The position numbers and the translations under genes were made by a program. This document shows positions 10,757 through 22,244 of a stretch of 64,000 bases of DNA, piece by piece. The stretch's first letter is position 1; every line of letters begins with the position of its first letter. The notes beneath the pieces are model-generated. The model saw only the letters and a list, made by a program, of their open reading frames with translations, was not told the DNA's origin and ran no database searches. This DNA comes from Chrysopilus asiliformis (Eukaryota > Arthropoda > Insecta > Diptera > Rhagionidae): positions 102,540,733 through 102,604,732 of the forward strand of contig OZ035960.1 of the NCBI GenBank assembly GCA_964034945.1. Reading direction: 5' to 3'.

Positions 10757-11309
10757 ACATAACAAAAGCTATAATTCCCAATCTGGCAATATTATTGAAA
10801 ACCCGTATGGTGATGTAAGTGAACAGCGAACAGTTGTACCAAAATTCGATTTTGAAGTCAAAGAGATTTTTTAAAATTTTTGATTTTGATGTGTGGAAGT
10901 TTTATTTAAAATCATATCCTAAATAACTTTTGTTCTTGGACTTTTTTGATAAGATGCACCGTTTCGGAGATATTCGCAAAAATCGTTTTCGTTCGTATGG
11001 GGGGTACCCCCCCTAATGGTCCATTTTTGCCCATTAACGAACTTAGCCTCGCATTTTACGAAAAACGAATCTGCTGAAAATTTCAAGTCTCTAGATCAAT
11101 CCGTGCGCCCGCAATCCGCGCCACAGACGGACGAACAGACGGACGGACGGACAGACGGACGGACTGACAGACAGACGGACGGACATGCTAAATTCAACTT
11201 TTTTTTATCATTCTAAACACACTGGTGTAATTCATTTTTTTGTGTGATTGCGTTACAAACGGTAAGGCAAATCTAATATACCCTTTGGTTTCACCATACG
11301 GGTATAAAA
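10757..11309 (+). repeat. Dispersed repeat family B, copy 1
   Basis: The element has internal inverted ends CCCGTATGGTGA (10802) and TCACCATACGGG (to 11302), and an outer unique flank starting ACATAACAAAAGC. An inverted second copy occupies 51510-52063 with the same layout and flank. The middle holds a TTTCAAGTCTCTAGATCAAT box, then a (GACG/GACA)n tetranucleotide run, then a CATTCTAAACACACTGGTGT-like box. This order is shared with the family A repeats. There is no coding capacity. Confidence 0.75.
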
Positions 11310-12034
11310 ACGTAAACACTGTGATTCAAGTCCACTCAACTTGCTTTACGAAATGAGTAGTGATAATCGTCGGTTGGTGTTAACGACATCTTCGGTCTAG
11401 ATTACTATCAAGCCTCTGCTGTTGATGGGTTGCAACGTAAAAACCTTACAAATGTTGTAATTCATCCATGGTTCGCAATTCATGTAAAACTGTAGGTGCA
11501 AATCAGGGAAGAGATTGTTATGAAACCTCAATTGAGGAGGCCCAGGCTCTTCGAGAGCTGTAGCGCCGAGGATGATGATGGAAATTGTGCTGTTTAGCCT
11601 AAAAAAAAGAAATTTAATTCTCAAAGCGGAATCGTTTGAATCAAATGTCAATGGGGAATTGCGAAAAACAATTTTGTCTGTAGCATGGAGGAAAACGGTG
11701 TTAAAAACTTAAATACTGCTCATCAAAATTCTATTTAATCCGAGACATATGAAATCTCTAAGGCTCCATCACATAAAAACGGTAACAGCTACAACACCAT
11801 ATTTGTCACAAGCATTACACTATTATTGGACATGGTTCATACGGGAAAAACGTATTAATCGCAATAACCCTCCAGTCTTACAATTGAGAGAGTTTTTTGC
11901 AATTTTCTCGAAAACGGTACCTCTTAAGGCGAGACAAACGGTGTTTCAACGACAATGCTACTTAGAATAGAGTTACATTCAGAGTATAGGGGCTGCTCGA
12001 ACGAAATTAAACACGAGGGGCGGGGGGAGGTTGT
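11310..12034. other. No gene recognised
   Basis: A module like those of the dispersed repeats (TTTTCTCGAAAACGGTACC) appears near 11900. Otherwise nothing is supported. Confidence 0.4.
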
Positions 12035-12042
12035 GGTAAGGA

Positions 12043-12183
12043 CAGGGTTGATATTATTTATCCCAGCCCAAAAAAACCCACTTGTTTTTTTTTAAAAGTC
12101 CACCCAAAGGGGCCCAATAAAACCCAAAAAAAACCAGTGAGTTGGGCTTTTTTTTGTTAAAAAAAAGGTTTTTCGCAACCCTG
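12043..12183. mobile_element. hAT-like MITE, CAGGGTTG ends, copy 1
   Basis: The 141-bp element begins CAGGGTTG and ends CAACCCTG. The 8 bp on each side (GGTAAGGA and TGTATGGA) agree at 6 of 8 positions, as expected of an aging hAT target duplication. The inside is built of poly-A/T and AGCCCAAAAAAACCC blocks and aligns in reverse with the element at 52616-52782, whose duplication is perfect. Confidence 0.75.
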
Positions 12184-12430
12184 TGTATGGAAGGGGGAGA
12201 CACAAAAAGCTTTACAGAGAGAACCATTTCACCGATTCGCTTCAAATTTTCATTATGTCTTCAAAATAGAAGAGGTGATCGGTTCATGCGAGGGATTATA
12301 AGAAAAATGAACTGTAAAGCGATTTGAAGAATAGACTTTAGCGGAAAAAATCGAGGGGTTGTCATATAACTTTTTTTTTTATTTTTCCAAATGTTTATTG
12401 TATTTTTTTTTAAATCGACTATTATTCTAT

Positions 12431-12862
12431 GGGCGCGTTTATTCCGGTGCTAAGATGGCTCTGCCAATCTGGCAATGCCAAACTGGAAGTGTATATTGCG
12501 TGAACTGTCAATTTTTTGTGGTTATGTGACTATTTCACCCAGGTACGATGGAGGAAAATAAAATCTTTGCAATATATAGCATGGAAAGGGTAGAAAGAAT
12601 TAGAAAAAGGATAAATAAAATTCCGCAGGGATTTTGCTGCATTTTCTCTGCGGAACTAATCGCAAACAGCTGTGCGAAATACAAAATGTCACAATTTTGA
12701 GGTTAAAACCGCACTGCCAGAATATAATTCCGTTCATACCGTCTGAAAATAGCAGCGCTAAAAATTAGCAGTGCCAAAAACCCACTGCTCAACTGGCAGG
12801 CATTGCTAAAGTAGAATGCGTTTATACCGGCGCTACATTGAAAAAACTGCATAAACGCGCCC
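12431..12862. mobile_element. MITE with GGCGCGTTTA ends, copy 2
   Basis: The ends GGGCGCGTTTAT and ATAAACGCGCCC are flanked by identical TAT (12428-12430 and 12863-12865). At 432 bp it is longer than the copy at 8142-8439. A second internal GCGTTTATACCGGCGC end near 12821 suggests that one element jumped into another or that the right end was duplicated. Confidence 0.75.
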
Positions 12863-13081
12863 TATGTTTCACATACCTGGCTGTCATTTTGTAACGGTAC
12901 ATTTTGGACACGGACGCAGGCTACTCAGAAATATTTACTTAAACTTGAATTTCGGTTTCCGCTAAGGCAAAGTATCACCCAAAGAACCACAAAATGAAGA
13001 CTTTTTTGTAACAATTGTTTTATCTCCGCCTTAAAAATTCGCTCAGCTCAATTCGCTGGAATCCCTGATGAAAATAACTTA

Positions 13082-13210
13082 GAGGTCCATTATGGATAAC
13101 GATCGTAATCGCATCGATCGAGATTCACCTGTTGTTGTTGGTATAAAACACTAACAACAACACACAATTTCTGATCGTTACGATTACGATCGTTATCCAT
13201 AATGGACCCC
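13082..13210. mobile_element. Foldback MITE, TTA target duplication
   Basis: The ends GAGGTCCATTATGGATAACG and the inverse of CATAATGGACCCC are flanked by identical TTA (13079-13081 and 13211-13213). Near-perfect arms contain GATCGTAATCG. The centre is GTTGTTGTTGGTATAAAAC then ACTAACAACAAC, the same core seen in 1025-1125. The outer 14 bp resemble those of the element at 47587-47672. Confidence 0.75.
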
Positions 13211-13937
13211 TTAGTTTATTATTTTGTTTCTGAAAAAAAACATTCACAAATTCCGGTTTTTCTCAATAAAAAATATTAAATAATAATCATTTTCATTATA
13301 TTGTCATTAGCAGACAGTTAAAATTAATTAAAATACGACAAAAATAGACTCAAAAACAATATCTCACAGTCAAAGGTTATAAGTTAGAAAATTCTTATCA
13401 AAAATAAATTTAAAAGTCAAAACTGAAAACGTTATTCTCACTAGTGTTGAAATTCGAATTTTTTGTTAAAAAAAACTCAAATTTTGCGTTAAAAAAAGTC
13501 AAATTTTGCGGTAATGAAAAAAGACTTGTGGATTAATGCTCAAATTGTAACAAAATCTAGTATTTTTTGGTGGGTACAAAAGCAGAATTGCCGCCAATTG
13601 AAATCATCCCAGCGATCCTCCTGCCATCTATCGTACAGTAGAAAATGGTTCTCGTACGTGATATTTGATGTGTAGTTGTTTGTTTATAAAATCATGCAAT
13701 TAGTAGATTTCAAGCTACGGTTCTCTTGAAATTAAAATTTAATTTACAGCAACATTACCAAGAAAAAATAACAATTAAAAGATATAAAATGTGACTGAAG
13801 GTTACAGAAAGATATTCAATGCTAAAAGTTATTTCCAAAAACCATCTTTAGTGAAGAAATACAAAAGAAGTTCGCTTGGAACGTTTCGTGGGTGTTTATT
13901 TAACCGGCAAAGTGTGTTAAGTTCAAAGTTTTTGATT

Positions 13938-14087
13938 ATGTCAGCTGTGAAAAGATGGATTCGTGGCACATCATCTTCATCGTCATCGTCTTCCCCAACA
14001 AGTTCACTGCACAAACAGCGCGGACGGAGCCAGTCATTGGATGTTCAGGCGTTGGAACGAAGTGGAGTCAGAGTACTCCTTCAAAAT
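13938..14087 (+). CDS. Possible first coding exon of an unrecognised host gene
   Basis: The ATG at 13938 (GATT before it, A at -3) opens 50 codons that end in phase 0 at a GTATGAG donor (14088). The frame is open upstream to a TAA at 13785, so an earlier start or upstream exon is not excluded. The peptide starts MSAVKRWIRG, has a run of eight serines, then a basic RGRSQSLD site resembling an AKT/14-3-3 type motif, then LERSGVRVLLQN. A TATAAA at 13685 could serve a promoter. A following GT-AG intron of 317 bp leads to a short exon in compatible phase. I do not recognise the protein. The exon call rests on splice signals and open frame. Confidence 0.5.
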
Positions 14088-14404
14088 GTATGAGTTTTTC
14101 AGTTTTAAAGATGTTTCATGTTCGTTTCTACACAAGTGTTAATGTAAAATGCTCCATCGCACTTTTACTTAAGATTTAATTCTTCTAAAAGTAATTAACA
14201 GACGACAGGTTTTCTTAGGTAGTAAAGTAACACTCAACGGTAGCTCGAGAGTGATGGCTCCTTGACCTTTGCTATTCATTGCCAAGAGCAAAAAGACATT
14301 CAAATAACTGAAATTACCATAAATAATTTTCACAACAAATGTTTACTTTCGTTTTTCGCTCAGCCTCTTTACTATATTTTAATTTAATTTTATTTGTTTT
14401 ACAG

Positions 14405-14441
14405 CGAGCGACAGCCCATCAGCAACAACTCGCCGCTCAAA
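14405..14441 (+). CDS. Possible 37-nt micro-exon
   Basis: A polypyrimidine stretch and TTTTACAG acceptor precede it and a strong GTGAGTAC donor follows. In the frame set by the previous exon it reads RATAHQQQLAAQ plus one nucleotide (phase 1). It is clearly richer in G+C than the flanks. The downstream partner is unknown. The next supported exon in matching phase is 17 kb away at 31715, and other exons may be missed between. Confidence 0.5.
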
Positions 14442-14859
14442 GTGAGTACTTGACGTTTTTTTTCTCTATATTTACACACCAAAATAGTAAGTGAGCCTGT
14501 ACTTGGTGTTTTGAGTTTATGAAATATTGTAAATTCGCACTGGTTCAGCTCATTGACTGTCTTAGTGTTGTGCTGTTTTAATACTTTTCACATTTGTGTA
14601 CCAAGATCAAGACTATTTTTAAAAAGGAGAATTTTACTAGACAATCTTCAGTATTTCTTAGTTTGGAATCAACAAAATTACATTTTTACGGAGGTTTTAT
14701 TTCGTAAAATTTGTTCAAGTTTTTAGCCAACATTTTTATATTCAAGGAGAAATTCAAAAACATTTGGTAAGTAAAATTGATATTTTTTTTATTTAAAATT
14801 TTTTTCTGTACAAAATTTACGGCAATAATTTGTGTCTCATACTTTTTAAGCGTTTCCAA

Positions 14860-15520
14860 CTTGGGTTTAATTCAAATCGGTAGAGCGATTCTCCTTTTTC
14901 TCAGAGTTTGTTTATTTTCAATGACAGTTTAGCATAATTGGGGCTCTACAGCCCCGATTCAGTGTCGTGTTCTTTGGCCTGAATCGTTCTTTGAGAGTAC
15001 CAGGAAGACCGAGCCATGCTCGGCGACCTCAAAATCCTACTTTTGCTGATTTTTGGGGAAATACTAAATTCACATTATCTTTACAGAGCTTTTCCAGAGT
15101 TTTTAAATTCCCGACTTAGAAAGCTAGAACTAAAACTAACGCGCGATAACAAAATTTCATAGAAATCGGTTGAGTGGTTATTGAGTAATCGCTGTCACCG
15201 ATTTTTGAAACGTTGTTTTGAGACACCAGGCGAGGGGTATCGAGGGGAGGGAAAAGTCAAGTTTCTAGTGGAAAAATCGAAAGGCCTTAGCCTCCTTAGT
15301 AATACTGTAAAGTTTCATTAAGATCGGACCACCCAGTTCGAAGATACCAGGCGAGGGGTATCAAGGGGAATTTTCTCAGAGGTGAGACTTATCTAGATCG
15401 ATTCCTTGTCCCCGAAAATCCCTAACCCCCAAGTTTCGTGAAAATCGTTAGGCGGGTTTTCGAGATCGTGTGTGCAGACAGACAGACAGACATTCCTCGT
15501 ATTATATTATAGGATAGACC
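14860..15520 (+). repeat. Intronic dispersed repeat with retroelement-tail motifs
   Basis: Four loosely related sub-blocks each contain an (A)AATCGG(T/A)..(A/G)GTGGTT-like box. The unit also includes a GGGGCTCTACAGCCCC hairpin (about 14940) and ends in CAGACAGACAGACAGACATT followed by TATTATATTATAGG. It resembles 6530-6825. The likely source is a 3' LINE/SINE tail, but no ORF is present. Confidence 0.4.
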
Positions 15521-15573
15521 AAAAACATGTGGCTTGGATCGCTCTTACATAAACAACCCATTTTAATTTATTC

Positions 15574-15672
15574 AATTGTGAGGACTGAACGTTTTTTTGT
15601 AATTATAAAATTGTGAGGACTCTGATCGGTTTTTCCTAATTATGAAATTGTGAGGACTCTGATTCGCTGAAT
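15574..15672 (+). repeat. Short tandem repeat, AATTGTGAGGACT units
   Basis: AATTGTGAGGACT appears three times, with the last two followed by CTGAT and separated by about 48 bp of similar sequence (TTTTTCCTAATTATGA). A diverged minisatellite in the putative intron. Confidence 0.6.
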
Positions 15673-16007
15673 CCTATTTGCATACACGAAAAAAATATAG
15701 AGGAACTTTTCCACCAAAATTGCATGCTCCAGTCCCATATTTATGGGAAAAAACGGCATAGTGGCCAAATATGGGAGTCATTCCTATAAAAAATTATAAC
15801 TGTTACCAAATTTTTTAGGACACATTCTAACAAAAAAATTGCCGTATTCTTTTTTTTTGTGTAATTATTCCCAAAATTATTAAAGGGATTACTGTATATG
15901 TTACACATATTACGACAAAAAAATTGGGAAACATTCCCTTTTGTAAGGGAATCAATCGTAAAATGAAAGGAATGAATCCTATAAAACGTAATGTCCCCAT
16001 TATTATT

Positions 16008-16279
16008 GTTTTGTTTGACGTGGATCTTCATCCAGCAATACCTCGAATTCTGCGTCTTCAAACTTCTTCACCGGTCCGGGAAGCTCCTTATCTTCCACAT
16101 TAAAATCACAACTTTTGTAGCGTTAAAACTTTTGGCGACACGATCTTTCACTAATATTTAGAAGCCTCACCATAAGTTTCTACAATCATTCGACGCGCCT
16201 CAGCCGCAGGTTTTTTCGAATTTAAGGCAGACAGCAAAACTTCTCGCAAATCACGCTTATTTGCCTCAAATTTCGACAT
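16008..16279 (-). pseudogene. mariner transposase N-terminal fragment
   Basis: From ATG 16279 on the minus strand the frame reads MSKFEANKRDLREVLLSAL, then AAEARRMIVETYGEAS, the first helix-turn-helix of mariner transposases. A stop follows. After a shift of frame the second DNA-binding half continues with SCDFNVEDKELPGPVKKF, a typical linker, then EDAEFEVLLDEDPRQT. One further in-frame stop is present. Homology ends near 16008, so the catalytic D,D34D domain is absent. No terminal repeats are seen. This is an old, 3'-truncated mariner copy in the putative intron. The assignment is by motif recognition and is strong. Confidence 0.8.
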
Positions 16280-16459
16280 TTTCACGCCAAAAAAATATAT
16301 GATTTGAGAACTGTTGCAATTTTTTAATTTACGCCGATATAAATTCACAAATTTAATGATAAGGAGTTGTTGCCAGATGCCTAAATTTTCTGATCTGACA
16401 TTTTTGACCAGCATTTTACTGCTAGCGCCATCTATTGGAAAACTTGTACTCCTAAGCAT

Positions 16460-16968
16460 ATTTTACCTTAATAATTTTTTCAATACGACTTACCGTTTTC
16501 TAAAGAATTGCAAAAAGTTTTTCGTTTGTATGGCGGAGGGGGAAAGAATAGTCTTATTTAGCCCGTTCAAGAGCTTAGCCTTGCCATTTACGGGAACCAA
16601 ACTGTTGTAAAGTTAATTCTGCCGCGGTGAAATAAAAGACATCTGAATTTGATGAATGCAATAACGAGAAGAAGTATTTATTTGATATCTATTACACAGA
16701 ATAAAAAACGGTGTTGCCAGTAATTATAAATTAGCTAATAGCTGTGTTTCATTCCTCGATCACAACACAAACCTATAAAAAACATCAAGTTTCTAACTCA
16801 ATCAGTTCGAAAGTTAAGGTGTTCACGGATGGACAGATAGACGGACGGACATGCGGAAATCAAAATCTTTTGTCAACCCAAACATCCTGGTGTAGTTCCT
16901 TTTTGTGTCCCACGATTGGTTCGACACATTAAAAACGGTATACTAAATCTAATATAATTCTATATGCA
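16460..16968 (+). repeat. Dispersed repeat family A, copy 1
   Basis: Order: a CTTACCGTTTTC module, TTCGTTTGTATGGCGGAGGG, CCCGTTCAAGAGCTTAGCC, a GTTCACGGATGGACAG run, CATGCGGAAATCAAAATC, CATCCTGGTGTAGTTC, GATTGGTTCGACAC, and AACGGTATACTAAATC. The same order occurs at 23345, 32325, 40118 and 44680. About 130 bp of unrelated DNA (16615-16745) interrupts this copy. Confidence 0.75.
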
Positions 16969-17261
16969 CACAGAAAAATTCGGTGTTAATTTGACTCCAA
17001 AAGTGTCTTAATAGGGTCCAAACGGTCGGATAACTCTGATTTTTATCCATTTGGACGAATACTAACAGATAAATAAAAGAATCTATGAGGTGCTTTTTTA
17101 AAAGCTTTTATTTAGCTCGCTATCTTGTTTGTCTGTTTGTCTGTTTGTCAGATCAAATCTTGCAACCCAATTTTGACCCACTTCCACTTGTCCGATTGAC
17201 TTGAAATTTTGCACACTTATATAAGTCCGATGACAATACAATATTTTCACTACTTCGTCCT

Positions 17262-17997
17262 TATAAGGATAACGGAAGGTCCTGTAAGGATAACGTGATT
17301 ATCCTTTTCTCCAAATTTTCCGGAAAAAAAATCTATCCTGGGGGTTTTTGGGGTCGCTGAATCCGAATCTGTCATTAAAAAGTCTGTAAGTATAACGGAA
17401 GGTCCTGTAAGGATAACGTGATTATCCTTTTCTCCAAATTTTCCGGAAAAAAATCTATTCTGGGGGTTTTTGGGGTCGCTGAATCCGAATCTGTCATTAA
17501 AAAGTCTGTAAGGATAACGGAAGGTCCTGTAAGGATAACGTGATTATCCTTTTCTCCAAATTTTCCGGAAAAAAATCTATTCTGGGGTTTTTGGGGTCGC
17601 TGAATCCGAATCTGTCATCAAAAACTCTGTAAGGATAACGGAAGGTCCTGTAAGGATAACGTGATTATCCTTTTCTCCAAATTTTCCGGAAAAAAATCTA
17701 TCCTGGGGGTTTTTGGGGTCGCTGAATCCGAATCTGTCATTAAAAAGTCTGTAAGGATAACGGAAGGTCCTGTAAGGATAACGTGATTATCCTTTTCTCC
17801 AAATTTTCCGGAAAAAAAATCTATTCTGGGGTTTTTGGGGTCGCTGAATCCGAATCTGTCATTAAAAAGTCTGTAAGGATAACGGAATGTCCTGTAAGGA
17901 TAACGTGATTATCCTTTTTCTCAATTGTTCCGGGAAAAAATATATTCTGCGGGTTTTGGGGTTCGCTGAATACGATTCTCAAGTTAAAAAGCCTGTA
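17262..17997. repeat. Satellite array, six 121-122-bp units
   Basis: Unit starts (GTAAG or GTAAGGATAACGG) lie at about 17264, 17386, 17508, 17629, 17751 and 17873, with a diverged stub at 17995. Units 2-5 are almost identical and the edges decay, as expected for unequal exchange. Each unit holds the palindrome AAGGATAACGTGATTATCCTT in which an 8-bp stem (AAGGATAA/TTATCCTT) brackets CGTGA. Diverged relatives lie at 62660-62985. No coding function. Confidence 0.9.
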
Positions 17998-18047
17998 AGG
18001 ACATCTCAAATGTAAAGCTATATATTCGAAGACTAAAAAGAACAAAA

Positions 18048-18300
18048 TAAAAAAAAAATTTTTAAAAAAAGCTTTTATTAAAAAAAATGCACTAAAAAGA
18101 AAAAAATAATTTTCTGGACGCTGTGTATCACAAATATAAAAGCTTTTAAAAAGCGAGATAAAGCATAAAACAATAAAATAAACATTTATCTCGCTTTTTA
18201 AAAGCTTTTATATTTGTGATACACAGCGTCCAGAAAATTATTTTTTTCTTTTTAGTGCATTTTTTTTAATAAAAGCTTTTTTTAAAAATTTTTTTTTTAT
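18048..18300. repeat. 253-bp near-perfect palindrome
   Basis: The left arm 18048-18162 and right arm 18185-18300 are near-perfect inverse copies around a 22-nt A-rich spacer. Arms contain CTGGACGCTGTGTATCACAA and several AAAAGCTTTT boxes. It starts just after the satellite array, and a short related TTTTTAAAAGCTTTTATTTA piece lies before the array at 17095. It may be the end structure of one large element that includes the satellite, or a foldback MITE. Confidence 0.85.
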
Positions 18301-18612
18301 TTTTAAACTCCACTTTGGTGTTTAAATTTTGAAGAATTTTGGAATTAAAAATTATCCATTTGAAGTTTATAAAAAATCCATTTGGAATTTAAAATAAATC
18401 CATTTATTTAAAATTATGCGAACCAAAACCCTACAAATGTTTGATTTTTTTTACAGCATCTGTGAGATTAAGTTGGTGGATTTAAAAAAACCACTTCTCT
18501 TTGATTATGGCTGTGTTGCTGATTCATAATTTATAAATTATATATTTTTATTTTATTTTCTTATTTTTTTTTAAATATTTTTCCCGATTTTAGTTTTAAA
18601 TTTCTCTCTGTC

Positions 18613-18660
18613 TCTCTCTCTCTCAGCACTACAACCGGCTTCCGGTCTTGGCCTGCCGAG
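18613..18660 (-). pseudogene. 3' end of a non-LTR retrotransposon with GA tail
   Basis: The minus strand reads CGGCAGGCCAAGACCGGAAG, then a TAG within GTTGTAG, then GAGAGAGAG. It matches the last codons and tail of the fragment at 5056-5132 with only transitions. Severe 5' truncation leaves about 50 bp. Confidence 0.55.
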
Positions 18661-21600
18661 TTTTAAATTTATTAAATTATAATTTATAAATTTCTATATG
18701 GATTGGTAAAATTAAAACGTGTTTAGATAAAATTTCCAGTTTTATACTTTTGGATACAGTAAAAATTTTATCCAGCTTTGCGGAGTTAAAAATGCGAAAA
18801 TAAGTTTATGCGGTTTTAAAATTTAAAAAAATTCGGATGAAACCGATTTCACACCGCCAAATTTTTTGTATGTGAGTATAAAAATTCGCAATAAGAGTTT
18901 TGTGATTAAATGAAATGACAACAAAATTCTAACCAACTTTAATGCACGGTCATGCGATTTAGGTACACAAATTAAGAACACACTTTTGCCCTAAATTGCG
19001 CAAAACATGCGAGTCAGTACGATATGAGTGGAACATTTTTCTTCTCAAGCTCATTGAGTGAAGGTTAGGTTGAATTTCACTCAAAATACATTCGCTACGC
19101 ATAATAAAATTCAGGCCTTCAACACGCGTACAAGAAACTCTCATTCAAATGTAAGCAACTCGCCCTTTGTTGTAACTGACTTTAGTCACGTAGGGCCATG
19201 TTATGGAAACGAAAGAAGCGTGGATCAAGTGGACATCACTCCACGTGGACATCAAAAAAAAGTATTCATGTTCAAAACGAGGTAAATTTTTCGCCCTTTC
19301 TTCCATCCTTGCATGACTTGTCAGCCATAAATCATTTAAATATTTTGTCTCCATGCAAAAATGGGATTTTCAGGGAGTGAAAGGACGAAGTAGTCAAAGG
19401 ACATCTTAATAAATGCGTAGATTTTTAGAAACACTTCCAAGAATTTCTTTAAAAATAGTTCCGTCATTATGTAACAGAATTTGTTTTCAATCTATTCCCA
19501 TTTTATCGTCATAAATCGGAAGTCATTTTATCGTCAAAACGACTAAACCCACTGGACCAGTTTTCGCTTCATCTCATCTTAAGTGATTTAAAAAAAACCG
19601 CCATCGACAGCAGATGGTTGCCTCTCCAGGTAGCCGTAATTGCCAGGTACGCAAGAAACATTTTTTTCCTAGTCTCGTGTGGCTGCTACTGTAGGGCAAG
19701 CCCCGACGCTGCAGCTCTTAACCTTGAAACGCAAAATAAAATCGCCTGCCACGATGACGTAATATCACGCATGCTTTTTTACTCTCTACATGTTGTTTAT
19801 GTTTCACAGCATAGTACAGCCGGCATATCGGCATATCAAATACACAAAAACATGCACAGATGTTTGGCATTAACCAACACCACATGACTGATGTTTGTAA
19901 ACAAAAGAGGCCCTCTTCCAATTTGTTTTCAGTTGGTAAATGGCGGTGATGCCAGATTTAACTGAACAGCAATTAAAATTTGACCATCGATTCGATGATG
20001 ATGTGATTTCCAGCTGAAATTTGAGATGGTCACATTTTGACACACGTGATTAACGGGATGAAAGTGTCAACATGTCGCCAATTCACAGTTAGTTGTTTAC
20101 ATCAGAATTTTCACGTGAAATTTGTCAACAAATCATAAAAGTGGGTAAACAAACTTTATCGACCTAATTTTGGTTTGTCTGCAATCAAATAAAAAAAAAA
20201 CTCGCTAGAGATTTTTTTTCTCTCGGCTATTGCAATGACGTGGGTTGTTATTAACCGAAAATGACGGTAGTTTCAATTTAGGGGATGACCTCAAAACACG
20301 TCACACTACCATGAGGCTTTCCAAACCAGTTTCGTTGCGCTTCTTCGCGGTTTTTTGCATGAAGTTTAGACAACCGTCACATTAGCACAGATTACGCTTT
20401 CAACCCCCCCTCTCCTCCTCGGTCCCAAAAAGCGTGACGTATTTTATGGATAGCCTCTTATACAGAGACTTATGAACTTATCCGGGATAAAACATATGAG
20501 GGCGAAACTTAACTGAAGACTTATTTTCGTGCTGTAATAGGGGTTTTGCTCTTAACCTGGTTGGCGTTATGTGATAAATATTGTGTGAAATTCTTAAATA
20601 TGTGCACAGGGCTTGAATTACTGTTGCATTTAAAAGGGTTGTGCAGCTATCCGGGGATTACTGTATTCCATAAAAGGCCTCCTGGTTTGGCGGGCTTCAG
20701 AACCAACATGAAAGATCCGATTGACTTTAGGAGTGAAAGAAACAAATGTAAAGCTTCTATATTCACACATTCGTTTTTATAAGCGACTAAAATTGGTTGA
20801 TTTGTTTCTTCCTAAAACTCATCCGGTTTCTTCTTGCTTTCTTTTCATGTGAACCGATAGTTTTTGTCGTAATTTGTACAATAAAACTGGCAAAATCACA
20901 AAATTTCTCATCAACCCAACCCCCCTCCTCCCCAACCTTTGTCAAATTAAAACTATTGGAAGATATTTCAATAACTGCAAATTTTAAGACCAATTTTGGC
21001 GATCTTTGAAACCCTCCAAAACCTACCCTTTCTTCCGCTCCCCTTTCTTCTGCTCTGCTTTCTTCCGTCCCCCTGTCTCCAAAAGCCAACTTATTACGAG
21101 TTCACGAAACATTTAGCGACCACCACATCAACTTTACAAGCTTTGTTTGCTTGAAATTCGCCCGCTAACTTGATTTGAAGGTCGTCAAAAATTTCGTGAA
21201 ACCTCCCATTAGGGGCTTATTAGATTTTATATAACTTTTTCAGACTTCAATCTCCAATTGGAGAAACTATACAAAAATCTATCAAATTTTCGGACACCCC
21301 ATAGTATCTTTTTTAAGATTTCCAACAGCAAAAACTATCACAATTGCCTGAAAATGATGAATTTATTCATCACAATTTGGCATCGCTGCAATCACTATTC
21401 CAGAGGATATTCGATGAATTTATGTTTCCGTCACACGAACACCGCTTTATACTGAGTATTTTGAAGCATTCCAGCTGTAGAACGCCAATGTGCGACCAAA
21501 TGATTTGCATATCCACAATCCACATGAATTTTCAAGGGTAAAAAGGGTCATGAATGCACAATTCACTGGACGATTTCTTGTTTTTGAAGGCGTAATTTTG

Positions 21601-22237
21601 TCGATTTTTTGCCACCCCGGATTATTTTTTTTGGGTGGCCTTAGTTTGAACGTAACTCGACACTTGTACGACGTGGGACGCAAGGAACCTGGAATCGCAA
21701 AACCAAAAAGACGCAAAAGCCGCTCAGCATTCTATCAGATAGCAGCAGACTTCAGCGTGTATGCCTAAAATGTTGCGAAAAAAAATGTGAAAGCTCTCAA
21801 TTGGCAGATGTGCTTGAAATTTTATTTCTGGCGTTCGCTTTGAGTTGTTATTTAATCGTGAAGAATGTTTGAGTTTGCTTAGCGTTGCTGGTGCCAAAAG
21901 TGTATCTCATTATTTAATGCGCAAATTGTTCTGTTTTTCTTGACACACCCGCTCTATGCGAAATGGATAAGCGGGTTTATAGAGTTACCAGACGCAGGTG
22001 AAGAAATTATGGTAACAAAAAAAAAAGATGGATTTTTTTTAAATAAAAGATTAGAGTCTAATTCACAAACACACTTGTTGAAGTACAAAATATATTCTAA
22101 AGCGACAAAGTATGAATGATTAAATGCAAAAAAACACTTTGTAGATAAGCATGCCTATATTTATAACAGATAGTCATAAACCCGTCGATTACTGCTTGTT
22201 CGATGATAAAATACACAATTCTTCAGAACGATGCTTT
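18661..22237. other. Large spacer, part of the putative giant intron
   Basis: No exon with good splice signals on either strand, no terminal inverted repeats and no arrays were found. Small oddities are a C+T-rich block near 20400-20430 and another near 21010-21075. If the 13.9-31.9 kb gene model is right, this is intron. Confidence 0.4.
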
Positions 22238-22244
22238 CTTCATA

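Noticed and set aside
20400..21075. C+T-rich patches as polypyrimidine tracts of exons
   Set aside because: No AG followed by an open, donor-bounded segment was found.
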